A stretch of DNA of 64,000 nucleotides, taken from VRUE01 sp963718755. Lineage in GTDB: Bacteria > Actinomycetota > Thermoleophilia > Solirubrobacterales > 70-9. Each line of letters starts with the position of its first letter. The stretch's first letter is position 1. The position numbers and the translations under genes are program-made. This document shows positions 42,374 through 50,012 of this stretch, one piece after another. Where the stretch lies: assembly GCA_963718755.1 (NCBI GenBank), contig OY970376.1:1612001-1676000 (forward strand), written 5' to 3'. The notes under the pieces were generated by a model. It was not told the DNA's origin. It ran no database searches and saw nothing but the letters and a program-made list of their open reading frames with translations.

Positions 42374-44128
42374 ATGGGCAGGGGATTCGCACTCGCCGTG
42401 GCGGTGCTGGCGGCGGTCGTGTTCATCGCCGCCACACCGGCCGAGGAAGAGGAGCCGCCGCGTTGCCACGGCAGGCAGGCGGAGATCGTCGGTACCGACG
42501 GTGACGACATCCTGCACGGGACGCCCGAACGCGACGTGATCTGGGGCGGGCCAGGGGACGACGAGCTCTCCAGCAGCCTCGGCAACGATCTCGTCTGCGG
42601 CGCCGGCGGCGACGACGTCATCCACGGCGGCCGCGGCAACGACGAGGTCGACGGCGGTCCCGGCACCGATCGGGTGATCGGCGATCTCGGCGACGACAAG
42701 GTGTTGGGCGGCCCCGGCGATGCCGACGAGGCGGCGGGCCACCTCGGGATCGACAACGTCAACGGCGGCGCCGGCGATTTCGACCTCGTCCACGGCGATT
42801 ACGGCTACGACCGCATCGACGGCGGTCCGGGCGCCGGCGACATCGCCTCCTTTGCGAGCAAGGTCGCGGGCGGCAAGGGCAGCGGCGTCTGGGTCTCGCT
42901 GCCCCAGCACAAGGCGCGCGGCGACGGCCACGACCGCCTCTACCGGGTCGAGGACCTGGAAGGCTCAGCTTTCCGCGACGAATTGGTCGGCAGCAAGAGC
43001 GCCAACCGGATCAACGGCGGTCCGGGCGATGACCTCCTGCGGGGAGGCGGTGGACCGGACGAGCTGGTCGGCGGCCAGGGCAGCGACTCCTGCGTCGGGC
43101 CGAAAACCGGGTCGATCTCCTGCGGCAAGGAAGCGCCGCCCAAAGCATCCGCCTATGTCCAGCTCGATCGCACAAAAGGCGAGGGCGGGGGGCTGCAGAT
43201 AATCGGCGGCGGCGGCCCCGACGAGTTCACGGTCTCCTTCGATCCGAGCACCGAGACCTTCGGCATCAGCGCCGCCAAGGGGATCGCGATCGGTCCCGGC
43301 TGCTCCCGGGTCGGCCGCGATCCCAAGCAGATCGCCTGCGCCGTAGAGGGCCCCGCCCGCTGGCTGATGGCCGACCTCGGCCCCGGCGATGACCGGCTCA
43401 CCGTCGAGGGCTCGCTCGAGGCAGCCTCGATCGTCCGCCTCGCCGGCGGCTTCGGCAACGATGTGATCAAAGCCGGCCCCGAGGACGACCTGCTCGAGGC
43501 CGGCCCCGGCGCCGACAAGCTCTACGGCGGCGACGGGGCCGACGGCCTGGTCGGCGGTATCCCCGGCCCGACCTTCCTCTACGGCGAAGGCGACGGCGAC
43601 CTGATCGCCGCCGGCAGCGGCTGCGCCGGTGGCGCGATCGTCGGCGGCGAGGGCAAGGACGACGCCTCCTTCGCCGAGACCCAGGCTCATCCAGGCCTCC
43701 TCTACATCTCCTTCCCTGCCAACAAAGCCTGGATCGACGTCCTCATGGACGATGGCTGCAAGCCGGTCCGCCTCGACGACTCGAACGAGGACATGGAGGG
43801 CTCCTTCGACAACGACGTCCTGATCGGCGACGAGAACAAAAACGCCCTGCTCGGCCAGCCCGGCCAGGACGAGCTCTACGGCAACGGCGGCGACGACATC
43901 ATCGACGCCCGCGACGGCGTCCGCGACTTCGTCATCCAGTGCGGCCGGGGTCGCTACATCATGCGGCCCAAGCGCAAATCGAAGGACGGGTCGACCATGC
44001 CGGCCGAGCCGGTCCTGCGCGGCACCCCCGCCGGCCGCGCCCTCACCGACTCGTTCGACCCAGCTGCGGACCTCTGCACCGACGTGGTCGTCGGCGAGCC
44101 GGTCGACGGCCTCAACAACAGCGGCTGA
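42374..44128 (+). CDS. Secreted RTX/hemolysin-type calcium-binding repeat protein
   Basis: A protein of 584 residues from ATG at 42374 (a GTG at 42365 is an alternative). A signal segment (FALAVAVLAAVVFIAAT) precedes RTX nonapeptides: GTDGDDILHG, GGPGDDELSS, GGRGNDEVDGGPGTDRVIG, GGGGPDELVGG and, near residues 375-400, FGNDVIKAGPEDDLLEAGPGADKLYG. Calcium-binding parallel beta-rolls are expected. No enzymatic domain was seen among them; Cys-containing segments (CGAGGDD, SCGKE) recur. Probably a secreted structural or adhesive protein. It converges with the next minus-strand gene, 8 bp apart. Confidence 0.85.
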   Translation: MGRGFALAVAVLAAVVFIAATPAEEEEPPRCHGRQAEIVGTDGDDILHGTPERDVIWGGPGDDELSSSLGNDLVCGAGGDDVIHGGRGNDEVDGGPGTDRVIGDLGDDKVLGGPGDADEAAGHLGIDNVNGGAGDFDLVHGDYGYDRIDGGPGAGDIASFASKVAGGKGSGVWVSLPQHKARGDGHDRLYRVEDLEGSAFRDELVGSKSANRINGGPGDDLLRGGGGPDELVGGQGSDSCVGPKTGSISCGKEAPPKASAYVQLDRTKGEGGGLQIIGGGGPDEFTVSFDPSTETFGISAAKGIAIGPGCSRVGRDPKQIACAVEGPARWLMADLGPGDDRLTVEGSLEAASIVRLAGGFGNDVIKAGPEDDLLEAGPGADKLYGGDGADGLVGGIPGPTFLYGEGDGDLIAAGSGCAGGAIVGGEGKDDASFAETQAHPGLLYISFPANKAWIDVLMDDGCKPVRLDDSNEDMEGSFDNDVLIGDENKNALLGQPGQDELYGNGGDDIIDARDGVRDFVIQCGRGRYIMRPKRKSKDGSTMPAEPVLRGTPAGRALTDSFDPAADLCTDVVVGEPVDGLNNSG

Positions 44129-44136
44129 AACCTGCG

Positions 44137-44913
44137 CTACCCGACGCCGCCAACCCCGTAGAACGAGGTGCGCGAGTCGTCCTCCGCGCCTTCCTCGGCG
44201 ACTTGGGAGCGCTCGCCGCTCTCGGCAAAGCGGCGGATATGGGAGACGAGCTCGGCATCGCCGGCGCGACGACCGCACTCGCAGCGCCGCACCGCACTGA
44301 CGAAGTCTCTCAGCGAGCGAGCGGCAGGGAGGTGCCAGAGGTCCCCGATCGGGATCGTGGCCGCCCCGCCTCTCAGCTGCGCTGCGTACGCGCTGTTCCC
44401 TCGGAGCTCGGCATTCAGGTCCCGCACGTTCACGATGACCGCCCAGCGCTGGAACCCGGGCCATTCGGGACCGCGCAGCCGGTGCGACGCGGGTGCCGGG
44501 ATTCCACCGTAGGGAGCGGCGCTCGATCCAGCCCAGACGCGATGCGGGGTCTCGCCCGGCGCCGCCAGCGCCGGCAGGAGGTAGTAGACGAGGTCGCCGC
44601 CGACGGCTTCGTCAGCGGCCAGGTGGATTTCGAGCTGCCTCCTCGGGATCCGGACGCTGCGACCTGGCCCGACGCCCTTGTGCTCGAGGACGAAGACCTT
44701 CTCGGGCCAGCCGCCGCCGGGACCCGCCGCGCCCGATCCGGCCGCGCCCACCTGGGCCAATCCAACTGCCAGGTCGTAGCGTTCCGTGATCTGTCGCTCG
44801 GCCGGCGCCCAGATCCGGGCGCGCCAGCAACGGCCGGTCAGGTAAGTTGCGGTCCACATGTCCACCGTGCGCTCCGGCAGGATCATCCTCGGCACGGTGA
44901 AATTCTCGTTCAC
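44137..44913 (-). CDS. Uncharacterised protein, possible PD-(D/E)XK nuclease-like
   Basis: A protein of 258 residues from GTG at 44913. No family was recognised with certainty. The stretch ITERYDLAVGLAQ (Asp), then WPEKVFVLEHKGVGPGRSVRI and RRQLEIHLAADEAVGGDLVY has the order of a PD-(D/E)XK core: acidic residue, then a hydrophobic strand ending in ExK (LEHK). The rest is Arg/Gly-rich without motifs. It is divergent from the two-gene unit at 44949-48915, with only 35 bp between the starts, which suggests a shared promoter region and joint function. Nuclease activity is a structural guess. Confidence 0.45.
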   Translation of the reverse strand: MNENFTVPRMILPERTVDMWTATYLTGRCWRARIWAPAERQITERYDLAVGLAQVGAAGSGAAGPGGGWPEKVFVLEHKGVGPGRSVRIPRRQLEIHLAADEAVGGDLVYYLLPALAAPGETPHRVWAGSSAAPYGGIPAPASHRLRGPEWPGFQRWAVIVNVRDLNAELRGNSAYAAQLRGGAATIPIGDLWHLPAARSLRDFVSAVRRCECGRRAGDAELVSHIRRFAESGERSQVAEEGAEDDSRTSFYGVGGVG

Positions 44914-44948
44914 TCACCGGACGAGCTTTTGATCTAGGTTTCCCGTAC

Positions 44949-46430
44949 ATGGAGGCGATGCCTCAGGTCGAAGGGCCGGCCTGGACCGGTCGTGGACTCG
45001 ACATGGGTGCGGGCCGTTACCCGCTCCAGGTGGAGCGGGTGGTGGGCCGGCTCGTCGGCCGGCTGCTGCCCGGGATCATCACCACCACCCGGCACGCCCG
45101 TATGTACTCGATCCATGCGCTCGCCTGGGCCGACGCGGAGGAGCGTGGGCTCGATCCGGAGGCGGCGGCCGAGCTCGTGCGCCGCTGTGAGGTGGTCGCC
45201 GCGGCGATCTACCGCCACCACACCCCTCACCGCGTCCGGCTCGCCAGCGCCGCGCACGGCGAAGCCCGCATCGACCAATTCACCGCGAACGGGGCGTTCC
45301 GCGTCGCCGAGGCGGCGGCGCCCCGGCACGGCCTCAGTCAGATCGGGTTTCGCGATGTCTACGTCGGGCCGGCCGCGCAGGTCGGCCTGCTGACGCCGGG
45401 CGACCCTCCTCGCAGTGGCATCAGGGCCGACGTCGGCGAGCTGCGCACCGCGCTCGGCGATCTGCTCGCGCTCGCCGAGCGCGACGAGGTGCCGGTCGAG
45501 GAGCTTGCGGCGGCGGGGCACCTCTGCCTCTGCGCCGTCGCTACGGCCGCGGACGGGGAGCTGCTGCGCGACGTCTTCTTCGCTCGGCCGGACCCGCAGC
45601 GGGTCGAGGACCGCTGTCGCCAGCTCAGCGCGCACATGCTGCTGCGGACCATCGCCGCCGAACCAGACGTTGATCCCGAGGCGGCGTTCTGCGCGGACTG
45701 GGGCTTCGGCGATCCCCTCGACCGCCTGGCCGGGAACCGGGTCGCGGCGGTGGCCTGCGGCTGGCGCGCCGCGATCCTCCGCAACTACTCCGTCGGCGCC
45801 TGGCGATCGCTCTGGCGCTGGCTCGCCGAACAGCTCAAACGTGAGCCGATGACCGTCGAGCAGCTCGGTGACGTGCTCGCCGATGCCCTCGGCGATCTCA
45901 GCGTTCAGCGGTTCATCGGTGAGCTGCCCAGCCGTGCCGAAGGCGGCCGGGTGCTTCCTGCCGAGGCCGAGCTGGCCGCCGCCGAGCCGGACGCGCCGCT
46001 GACCTCGCTGCGACTGCTGGCGCTCGGCGCCCAGCGTCTCGACGACCTCGATGACACCACCCGCAGGCTCTTCCTCGGCAGCGTGCCGCACGACCTGGGT
46101 CCGGTCTGGATGGGGCAGCGGCTGCGCGAGTGGCATCACGATCACCTCAGCCAGGTGGCCCGCGAGCTGACCGAGATCCTCGTGCGCCGCGCCCAGCGGG
46201 TGGCCCTCGACCGGATGCGGCTCGAAGGCGGCATGCCGCGCATCCGCACCAGGCTGCGGGATCGCGACGGCCTACTCTCGGTCCACGGCGAGGAGGGCGC
46301 GGGCGAGGTCGCTCTACGGCTCGGCTCGCTCACCGAGATCCTGATCGCACTCGGTTCGCTCGACCGGCGCCCGGACGGCGTGGTCGAGGTGACCGCGGCG
46401 GGAAGGGAGCTGCTTGAGCGAACGGCCTGA
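44949..46430 (+). CDS. Uncharacterised 493-residue protein in a nuclease-like module
   Basis: Start ATG at 44949, or the ATG at 44958. No known domain was recognised with confidence. The N-terminal region (RLLPGIITTTRHARMYSIHALAWADAEERGLD) faintly recalls DUF6361-type proteins found in defence loci. The rest is helical and acidic, with LGFGDPLDRLAGNRVAAVA-like and WRSLWRWLAEQLKREPMTVE segments. Its 3' end overlaps the PLD-family gene by 17 nt, so the two are coupled. It could be a scaffold or sensing subunit of the nuclease-like gene downstream. Confidence 0.5.
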   Translation: MEAMPQVEGPAWTGRGLDMGAGRYPLQVERVVGRLVGRLLPGIITTTRHARMYSIHALAWADAEERGLDPEAAAELVRRCEVVAAAIYRHHTPHRVRLASAAHGEARIDQFTANGAFRVAEAAAPRHGLSQIGFRDVYVGPAAQVGLLTPGDPPRSGIRADVGELRTALGDLLALAERDEVPVEELAAAGHLCLCAVATAADGELLRDVFFARPDPQRVEDRCRQLSAHMLLRTIAAEPDVDPEAAFCADWGFGDPLDRLAGNRVAAVACGWRAAILRNYSVGAWRSLWRWLAEQLKREPMTVEQLGDVLADALGDLSVQRFIGELPSRAEGGRVLPAEAELAAAEPDAPLTSLRLLALGAQRLDDLDDTTRRLFLGSVPHDLGPVWMGQRLREWHHDHLSQVARELTEILVRRAQRVALDRMRLEGGMPRIRTRLRDRDGLLSVHGEEGAGEVALRLGSLTEILIALGSLDRRPDGVVEVTAAGRELLERTA

Positions 46431-48915
46431 GATCAACTCCCCGTTCGCGCTGCTGGACGAGGTCGAGGAGGCCAAGGAGGTGCTCGTCCTCAGCTACACC
46501 TCCGACCTCGCCTTCTTCGAGCGCGTTGCCTTGGCGCACGCCCGCGGCCTCGGTGCGGTCGTCACGCTTGTCTCCGACGCGCGCTGGGTTGCTGCGGACC
46601 CGATGATCACCCGCCGCGCGGGCTCCACCTACCTCGACGCACGGGCGGTCTGCCCCGGCGGTGCCTTCCATCCGAAGCTGGTCGTCGTCGCCGGCGAGCG
46701 CCAGGCGAGGGTGGCGATCGGCTCGGGGAACCTGACCATGGCCGGTTGGCACGGCAATGCCGAGATTTGGACCGTGCTGCGCTGCGGTCCCGGCGGGGGC
46801 TCACGCACGATGAGCGCCGTGGCAGGTTTCCTGCGGGCGCTGGGCGACTCGCCGGTCCTGCTCGGGCCGGGGGCGGCCGAAGGCCTCGACCGGGTTGCCG
46901 ACCGCCTCGACGCCTTTTCCGGCGAGGAGCCGGGACCCGTCCTTCTCCACAACCTCGAGCAGCCGATCCTCGGCCGCCTGCCCGCCGGCCCGGTCGACGA
47001 GCTCGTGCTCAGCGCCCCCTTCTACGACAGGCGCCTGCGGGCAATGCGCGCGCTGGTGGAGCGTCTACAGCCCCGGCGGCTCGGGGTCTACGTGGAACCC
47101 CGTACCAGCGTGGACGGCCTCGAGCTGAGCGCTTTCCTGGACGATTGCGGCGGGGAGCTGTGCTGGATCGCCGACCAGCGCTATCACCACGGCAAGCTGG
47201 CACAGTGGCGGACGGGGGAGGCCTGGACCGCCCTCACCGGCAGCGCCAACCTCTCCGCTCCGGCCCTGATGGCCTCGGTGGCGGGCGGAGGGAACTGCGA
47301 GCTGGCGTTGCTCGGCGAGGGAGCTGGTGCCACCGTGCCCGAGGCCGGCCCGGCGCCTCACGACGCGGTTGCTCTCTCCTTCCGCGAAGACGATCAGCCC
47401 GCTGAGGATGCGCCGGCGCTGCTCGCCGCCCTTCGCGACGGTGACGGCATCCGCCTTTCCCTTGCACGGCAGCTCGACGAGCCGGGCCGCGCACAGCTCT
47501 ATGACAATGCGATCGACGGTTGGCGCAGCACCACCAGGCTCGAGGCGGGCGGCGAGTCCTACATGCTGCCGGCGGAGACCGCGCCCCCCGGTGCCGCGCT
47601 GCGGATCTTCCTCGACCGCGGTGTTGCCTCCAACCGCGTCTTCGTCACCGACTTGGCTCGCGTGCAGCTGCCGCCGCCGGCGGCGAGCGCCCGCGCCCGC
47701 ACGAGCATCGAGCTGATCGCCGCGCTCGGGCTCGAGCAGACGCTGCTCGACGATCTGGAGGAGCTGCGGCCTCACCTGCTGCGGGTCGGCGCCCTGCCGG
47801 AGGCGGATGCCGTTCGCGAGCCGGCGCGTCCGCAGACGATCGACGACCTGCTGGCGACGCACGAGCCGATCCTCGGCCGCGAGCTGACCGAGTTCGCGCT
47901 CGTCCTCCCCTCTTTGCCGGGGATGGGGATCGACGCTGATGAGGAACTGGATCCGGCCGAGCTCGACCTCGGCGAGGAAGAGCCGGGGGGAGAGGTGGTC
48001 GTCGATCCCGAGGACGGCGATGGGGGGGCGGGGGACGACCTCGCGGCGGTCCTGCGCGAGCGCTCGCCACACGAGAGGGCCCGTTTCCGGCGCTTCGTCG
48101 AGCGCCTCATAGCCAGCGCTTCGGATTACCCACCGGTGGTGGCCACGCTGACCCTGCGCACGCATCTCCACGGCATCGCCGCCGAGCTCTGGGACGAGGA
48201 GGACGTGCCGCCGCTGCTCGAGAAATCGGTGCTGGCGCTCGCCGATCCCGTCGACCGGCCTGCTGAGGCTGAGCGGCGGGCGGCGGCGACCCTGGCTGCG
48301 GTCGGCGTCGCCATGCTGCGCTCCCGCGTCGAGCAGATCTCCATCCGGGATGAGGCGACGCTCCGCTACGAGCGGGCGCTCGCCGCCGTCCGGCCGCTGT
48401 TCGGCGAGGTCGATCGCGAGCGGTTGGAGCGGTTGGCGCCCGAGCTGCCCGAGCCGCTTCGCGGCGACGCGGCGGAGCCGGCGGTGGAGGAGGTGCTCGC
48501 CGAGGCCGCGGCGCCGGCCACCGGGCCCGAGCGGTCAGTGCGGCTGTTGGCCGCCGAGTACGAGCTCGACGCCAGCGTCGACGCCAGCGGCGCGATCGTC
48601 TTCGAGCAGCCCCTGCCGGACGCCCCCCAGCCGCTGCTCCTGCGCGCGCTCGGCTTCACCGCGGGGCCGGGGCCGGCGGTGGCGCGAGGGAGGACCGCCA
48701 AGGGGATCGAGGTTGTCGCCTGCTGGCGGGCGCCCCAACTCGCGATCGAGTACAGGGGACGGCGATCCTGGGGGCGCCTCTACCGCCTCCCCGGCACCCT
48801 CAGCCCGCTCTCCTTCAGCGGTCTCGACGACGGCCTGCCGCCTCCAGTACAGCGCTGGGAGCTCGGAGAGCCGCCCGGCACGGAGGCCGTCGATCTCCTC
48901 GCCGAGGCGGGTTGA
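46414..48915 (+). CDS. PLD-superfamily protein with two HKD-type motifs, C-terminally extended
   Basis: A protein of 833 residues from TTG at 46414, with GGGAG 5-6 nt upstream. The first HKD-like motif is FHPKLVVVAG...GSGNLTMAGW (residues ~87-112), the second HHGKLAQW...LTGSANLSAPAL (~256-285). This pair is the hallmark of bacterial phospholipase D-type nucleases such as those in restriction and DISARM-type loci. The ~500-residue C-terminal part has acidic and helical segments and a final domain (ARGRTAKGIEVVACWRAPQLA...) not recognised. I infer a nucleic-acid phosphodiesterase acting with the coupled upstream protein. Lipase activity is less likely. Confidence 0.65.
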   Translation: MSERPEINSPFALLDEVEEAKEVLVLSYTSDLAFFERVALAHARGLGAVVTLVSDARWVAADPMITRRAGSTYLDARAVCPGGAFHPKLVVVAGERQARVAIGSGNLTMAGWHGNAEIWTVLRCGPGGGSRTMSAVAGFLRALGDSPVLLGPGAAEGLDRVADRLDAFSGEEPGPVLLHNLEQPILGRLPAGPVDELVLSAPFYDRRLRAMRALVERLQPRRLGVYVEPRTSVDGLELSAFLDDCGGELCWIADQRYHHGKLAQWRTGEAWTALTGSANLSAPALMASVAGGGNCELALLGEGAGATVPEAGPAPHDAVALSFREDDQPAEDAPALLAALRDGDGIRLSLARQLDEPGRAQLYDNAIDGWRSTTRLEAGGESYMLPAETAPPGAALRIFLDRGVASNRVFVTDLARVQLPPPAASARARTSIELIAALGLEQTLLDDLEELRPHLLRVGALPEADAVREPARPQTIDDLLATHEPILGRELTEFALVLPSLPGMGIDADEELDPAELDLGEEEPGGEVVVDPEDGDGGAGDDLAAVLRERSPHERARFRRFVERLIASASDYPPVVATLTLRTHLHGIAAELWDEEDVPPLLEKSVLALADPVDRPAEAERRAAATLAAVGVAMLRSRVEQISIRDEATLRYERALAAVRPLFGEVDRERLERLAPELPEPLRGDAAEPAVEEVLAEAAAPATGPERSVRLLAAEYELDASVDASGAIVFEQPLPDAPQPLLLRALGFTAGPGPAVARGRTAKGIEVVACWRAPQLAIEYRGRRSWGRLYRLPGTLSPLSFSGLDDGLPPPVQRWELGEPPGTEAVDLLAEAG

Positions 48916-48971
48916 TCTCGAGGGTCGTCGAGGTCGCCAGTTCTCGATGCCCGTCCCAGAGAGCGCGCTCC

Positions 48972-49033
48972 TTGACATCCAGACACCCGTGTGTCTTAAT
49001 TGTGCCGTGATTGAAAACACGGATGTCCGTGTT
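48972..49033 (+). promoter_or_regulatory. Promoter with two palindromes upstream of the collagen-like gene
   Basis: TTGACA at 48972-48977 and TTAATT at 48996-49001, 18-bp spacing, form a likely promoter. AGACACCCGTGTGTCT (48981-48996) lies in the spacer and AACACGGATGTCCGTGTT (49016-49033, perfect 8-bp arms) just downstream. Both share an ACAC/GTGT core and are plausible operators. Confidence 0.55.
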
Positions 49034-49130
49034 CCTCAGATCACTCACAGGGACCACATACCGAGCTTCAGAGGGTCGCAAAGGGAAGCGGCCGGCAGAG
49101 GGGCTCACGGGACAAGGAGAAGAGATTTCT

Positions 49131-49940
49131 ATGCTCTCACCGCTACGCAACCGCTTCGGCATCCCGGGCGTGATCTCGGTGATCGCCCTCGTTTTCGCCA
49201 TGTTCGGCGGCGCTTATGCCGCAACGAACGATGGCGGCAAGGCCACCAGCTCGGCCAAAGCCAAGAAAGGCCCGCGTGGGCCCAAGGGTCCGAAGGGGGA
49301 CACCGGCCCCGCCGGTCCGGCAGGCCCGGCGGGAGCAAAGGGAGATACCGGCGCTGCCGGGTCCAATGGCTCAAACGGCGCCGACGGCAAATCCGTAACC
49401 GGCGTCACGATTGCCGCCGGCGGAGAATGTGGCGCTGGCGTCACGGGGGTCAAATACACCCTCGATGGTGTCACCACGAAAGTCTGCAACGGCAAAAACG
49501 GAACCAACGGCCAGACCGGCTTCACCGAAACCCTGCCCGGCGGCGAGACCGAGACCGGCGCCTGGGCCTTCGGTCCAGCGCCGGCCACCGCAACGCTCCG
49601 CATGCCCATCTCGTTTCCCATCCCGCTCGCAGCAGCTCTTGGAGCAACCAAAGTCCATTACATCGATGCTGCGGGCGAAGAAGTAAGTGAATTCGGGGCA
49701 AAAAAAGAGCCGTCGACTGTCTGTACGGGCACGGCGGCCGATCCCACGGCAGACCCGGGTCATCTCTGCGTCTATGAGGCCGCCGTCGCCAGTGGGCTGG
49801 GCATGAATGAATTCATCTTCCAGGCGGGCTCTCCGGGAACGGAAGGTGCCTCGAAATCCGGAGCCGAAATCGCTCTCTATGGCGTCAATGAAGGAGATGG
49901 CGGGTCCGGGACCTTCGCGGTCACGGCCGAAGAGGAATAG
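49131..49940 (+). CDS. Secreted collagen-like repeat protein
   Basis: A protein of 269 residues from ATG at 49131, with AAGGAGA 8 nt upstream; the frame is open further upstream but lies in the promoter. A hydrophobic signal (GVISVIALVFAMFGGAYAA) is followed by ~16 Gly-X-Y triplets (GPRGPKGPKGDTGPAGPAGP and onward). A GKSVTGVTIAAGGECGAGVTGVKYTLDG module follows, then a Cys-containing globular C-terminus. It is the collagen-like type common in soil actinobacteria, presumably a surface fibre. No sortase motif was seen. Cassette 2 begins 72 bp downstream. Confidence 0.85.
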   Translation: MLSPLRNRFGIPGVISVIALVFAMFGGAYAATNDGGKATSSAKAKKGPRGPKGPKGDTGPAGPAGPAGAKGDTGAAGSNGSNGADGKSVTGVTIAAGGECGAGVTGVKYTLDGVTTKVCNGKNGTNGQTGFTETLPGGETETGAWAFGPAPATATLRMPISFPIPLAAALGATKVHYIDAAGEEVSEFGAKKEPSTVCTGTAADPTADPGHLCVYEAAVASGLGMNEFIFQAGSPGTEGASKSGAEIALYGVNEGDGGSGTFAVTAEEE

Positions 49941-49964
49941 CCGCCCTCACCAATCCTCACCCAC

Positions 49965-49990
49965 CCCCGGGCGGCTCTGACCGCCCGGGG
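49965..49990. terminator. GC-rich hairpin after the collagen-like gene
   Basis: CCCCGGGCGG and CCGCCCGGGG are perfect 10-bp arms around CTCTGA, 24 nt after the stop and 23 nt before the next start. No T-run follows, so it may be a Rho-independent-like pause, an RNA stabiliser or a regulatory stem in the leader of cassette 2. Confidence 0.5.
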
Positions 49991-50012
49991 AGATGCCCAG
50001 GGAGACCACGCC

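Noticed and set aside
44934..46145. A 403-codon antisense frame opposite the uncharacterised 493-residue gene.
   Set aside because: The plus-strand gene is coupled to the PLD-type gene by a 17-nt overlap and has normal amino acid use; the antisense translation is Arg/Gly/Val/Glu-rich without motifs.
49260..49400. Collagen-like triplet region as a tandem DNA repeat.
   Set aside because: The periodicity is that of Gly-X-Y codons; the DNA units are not identical and no mobile feature is present.
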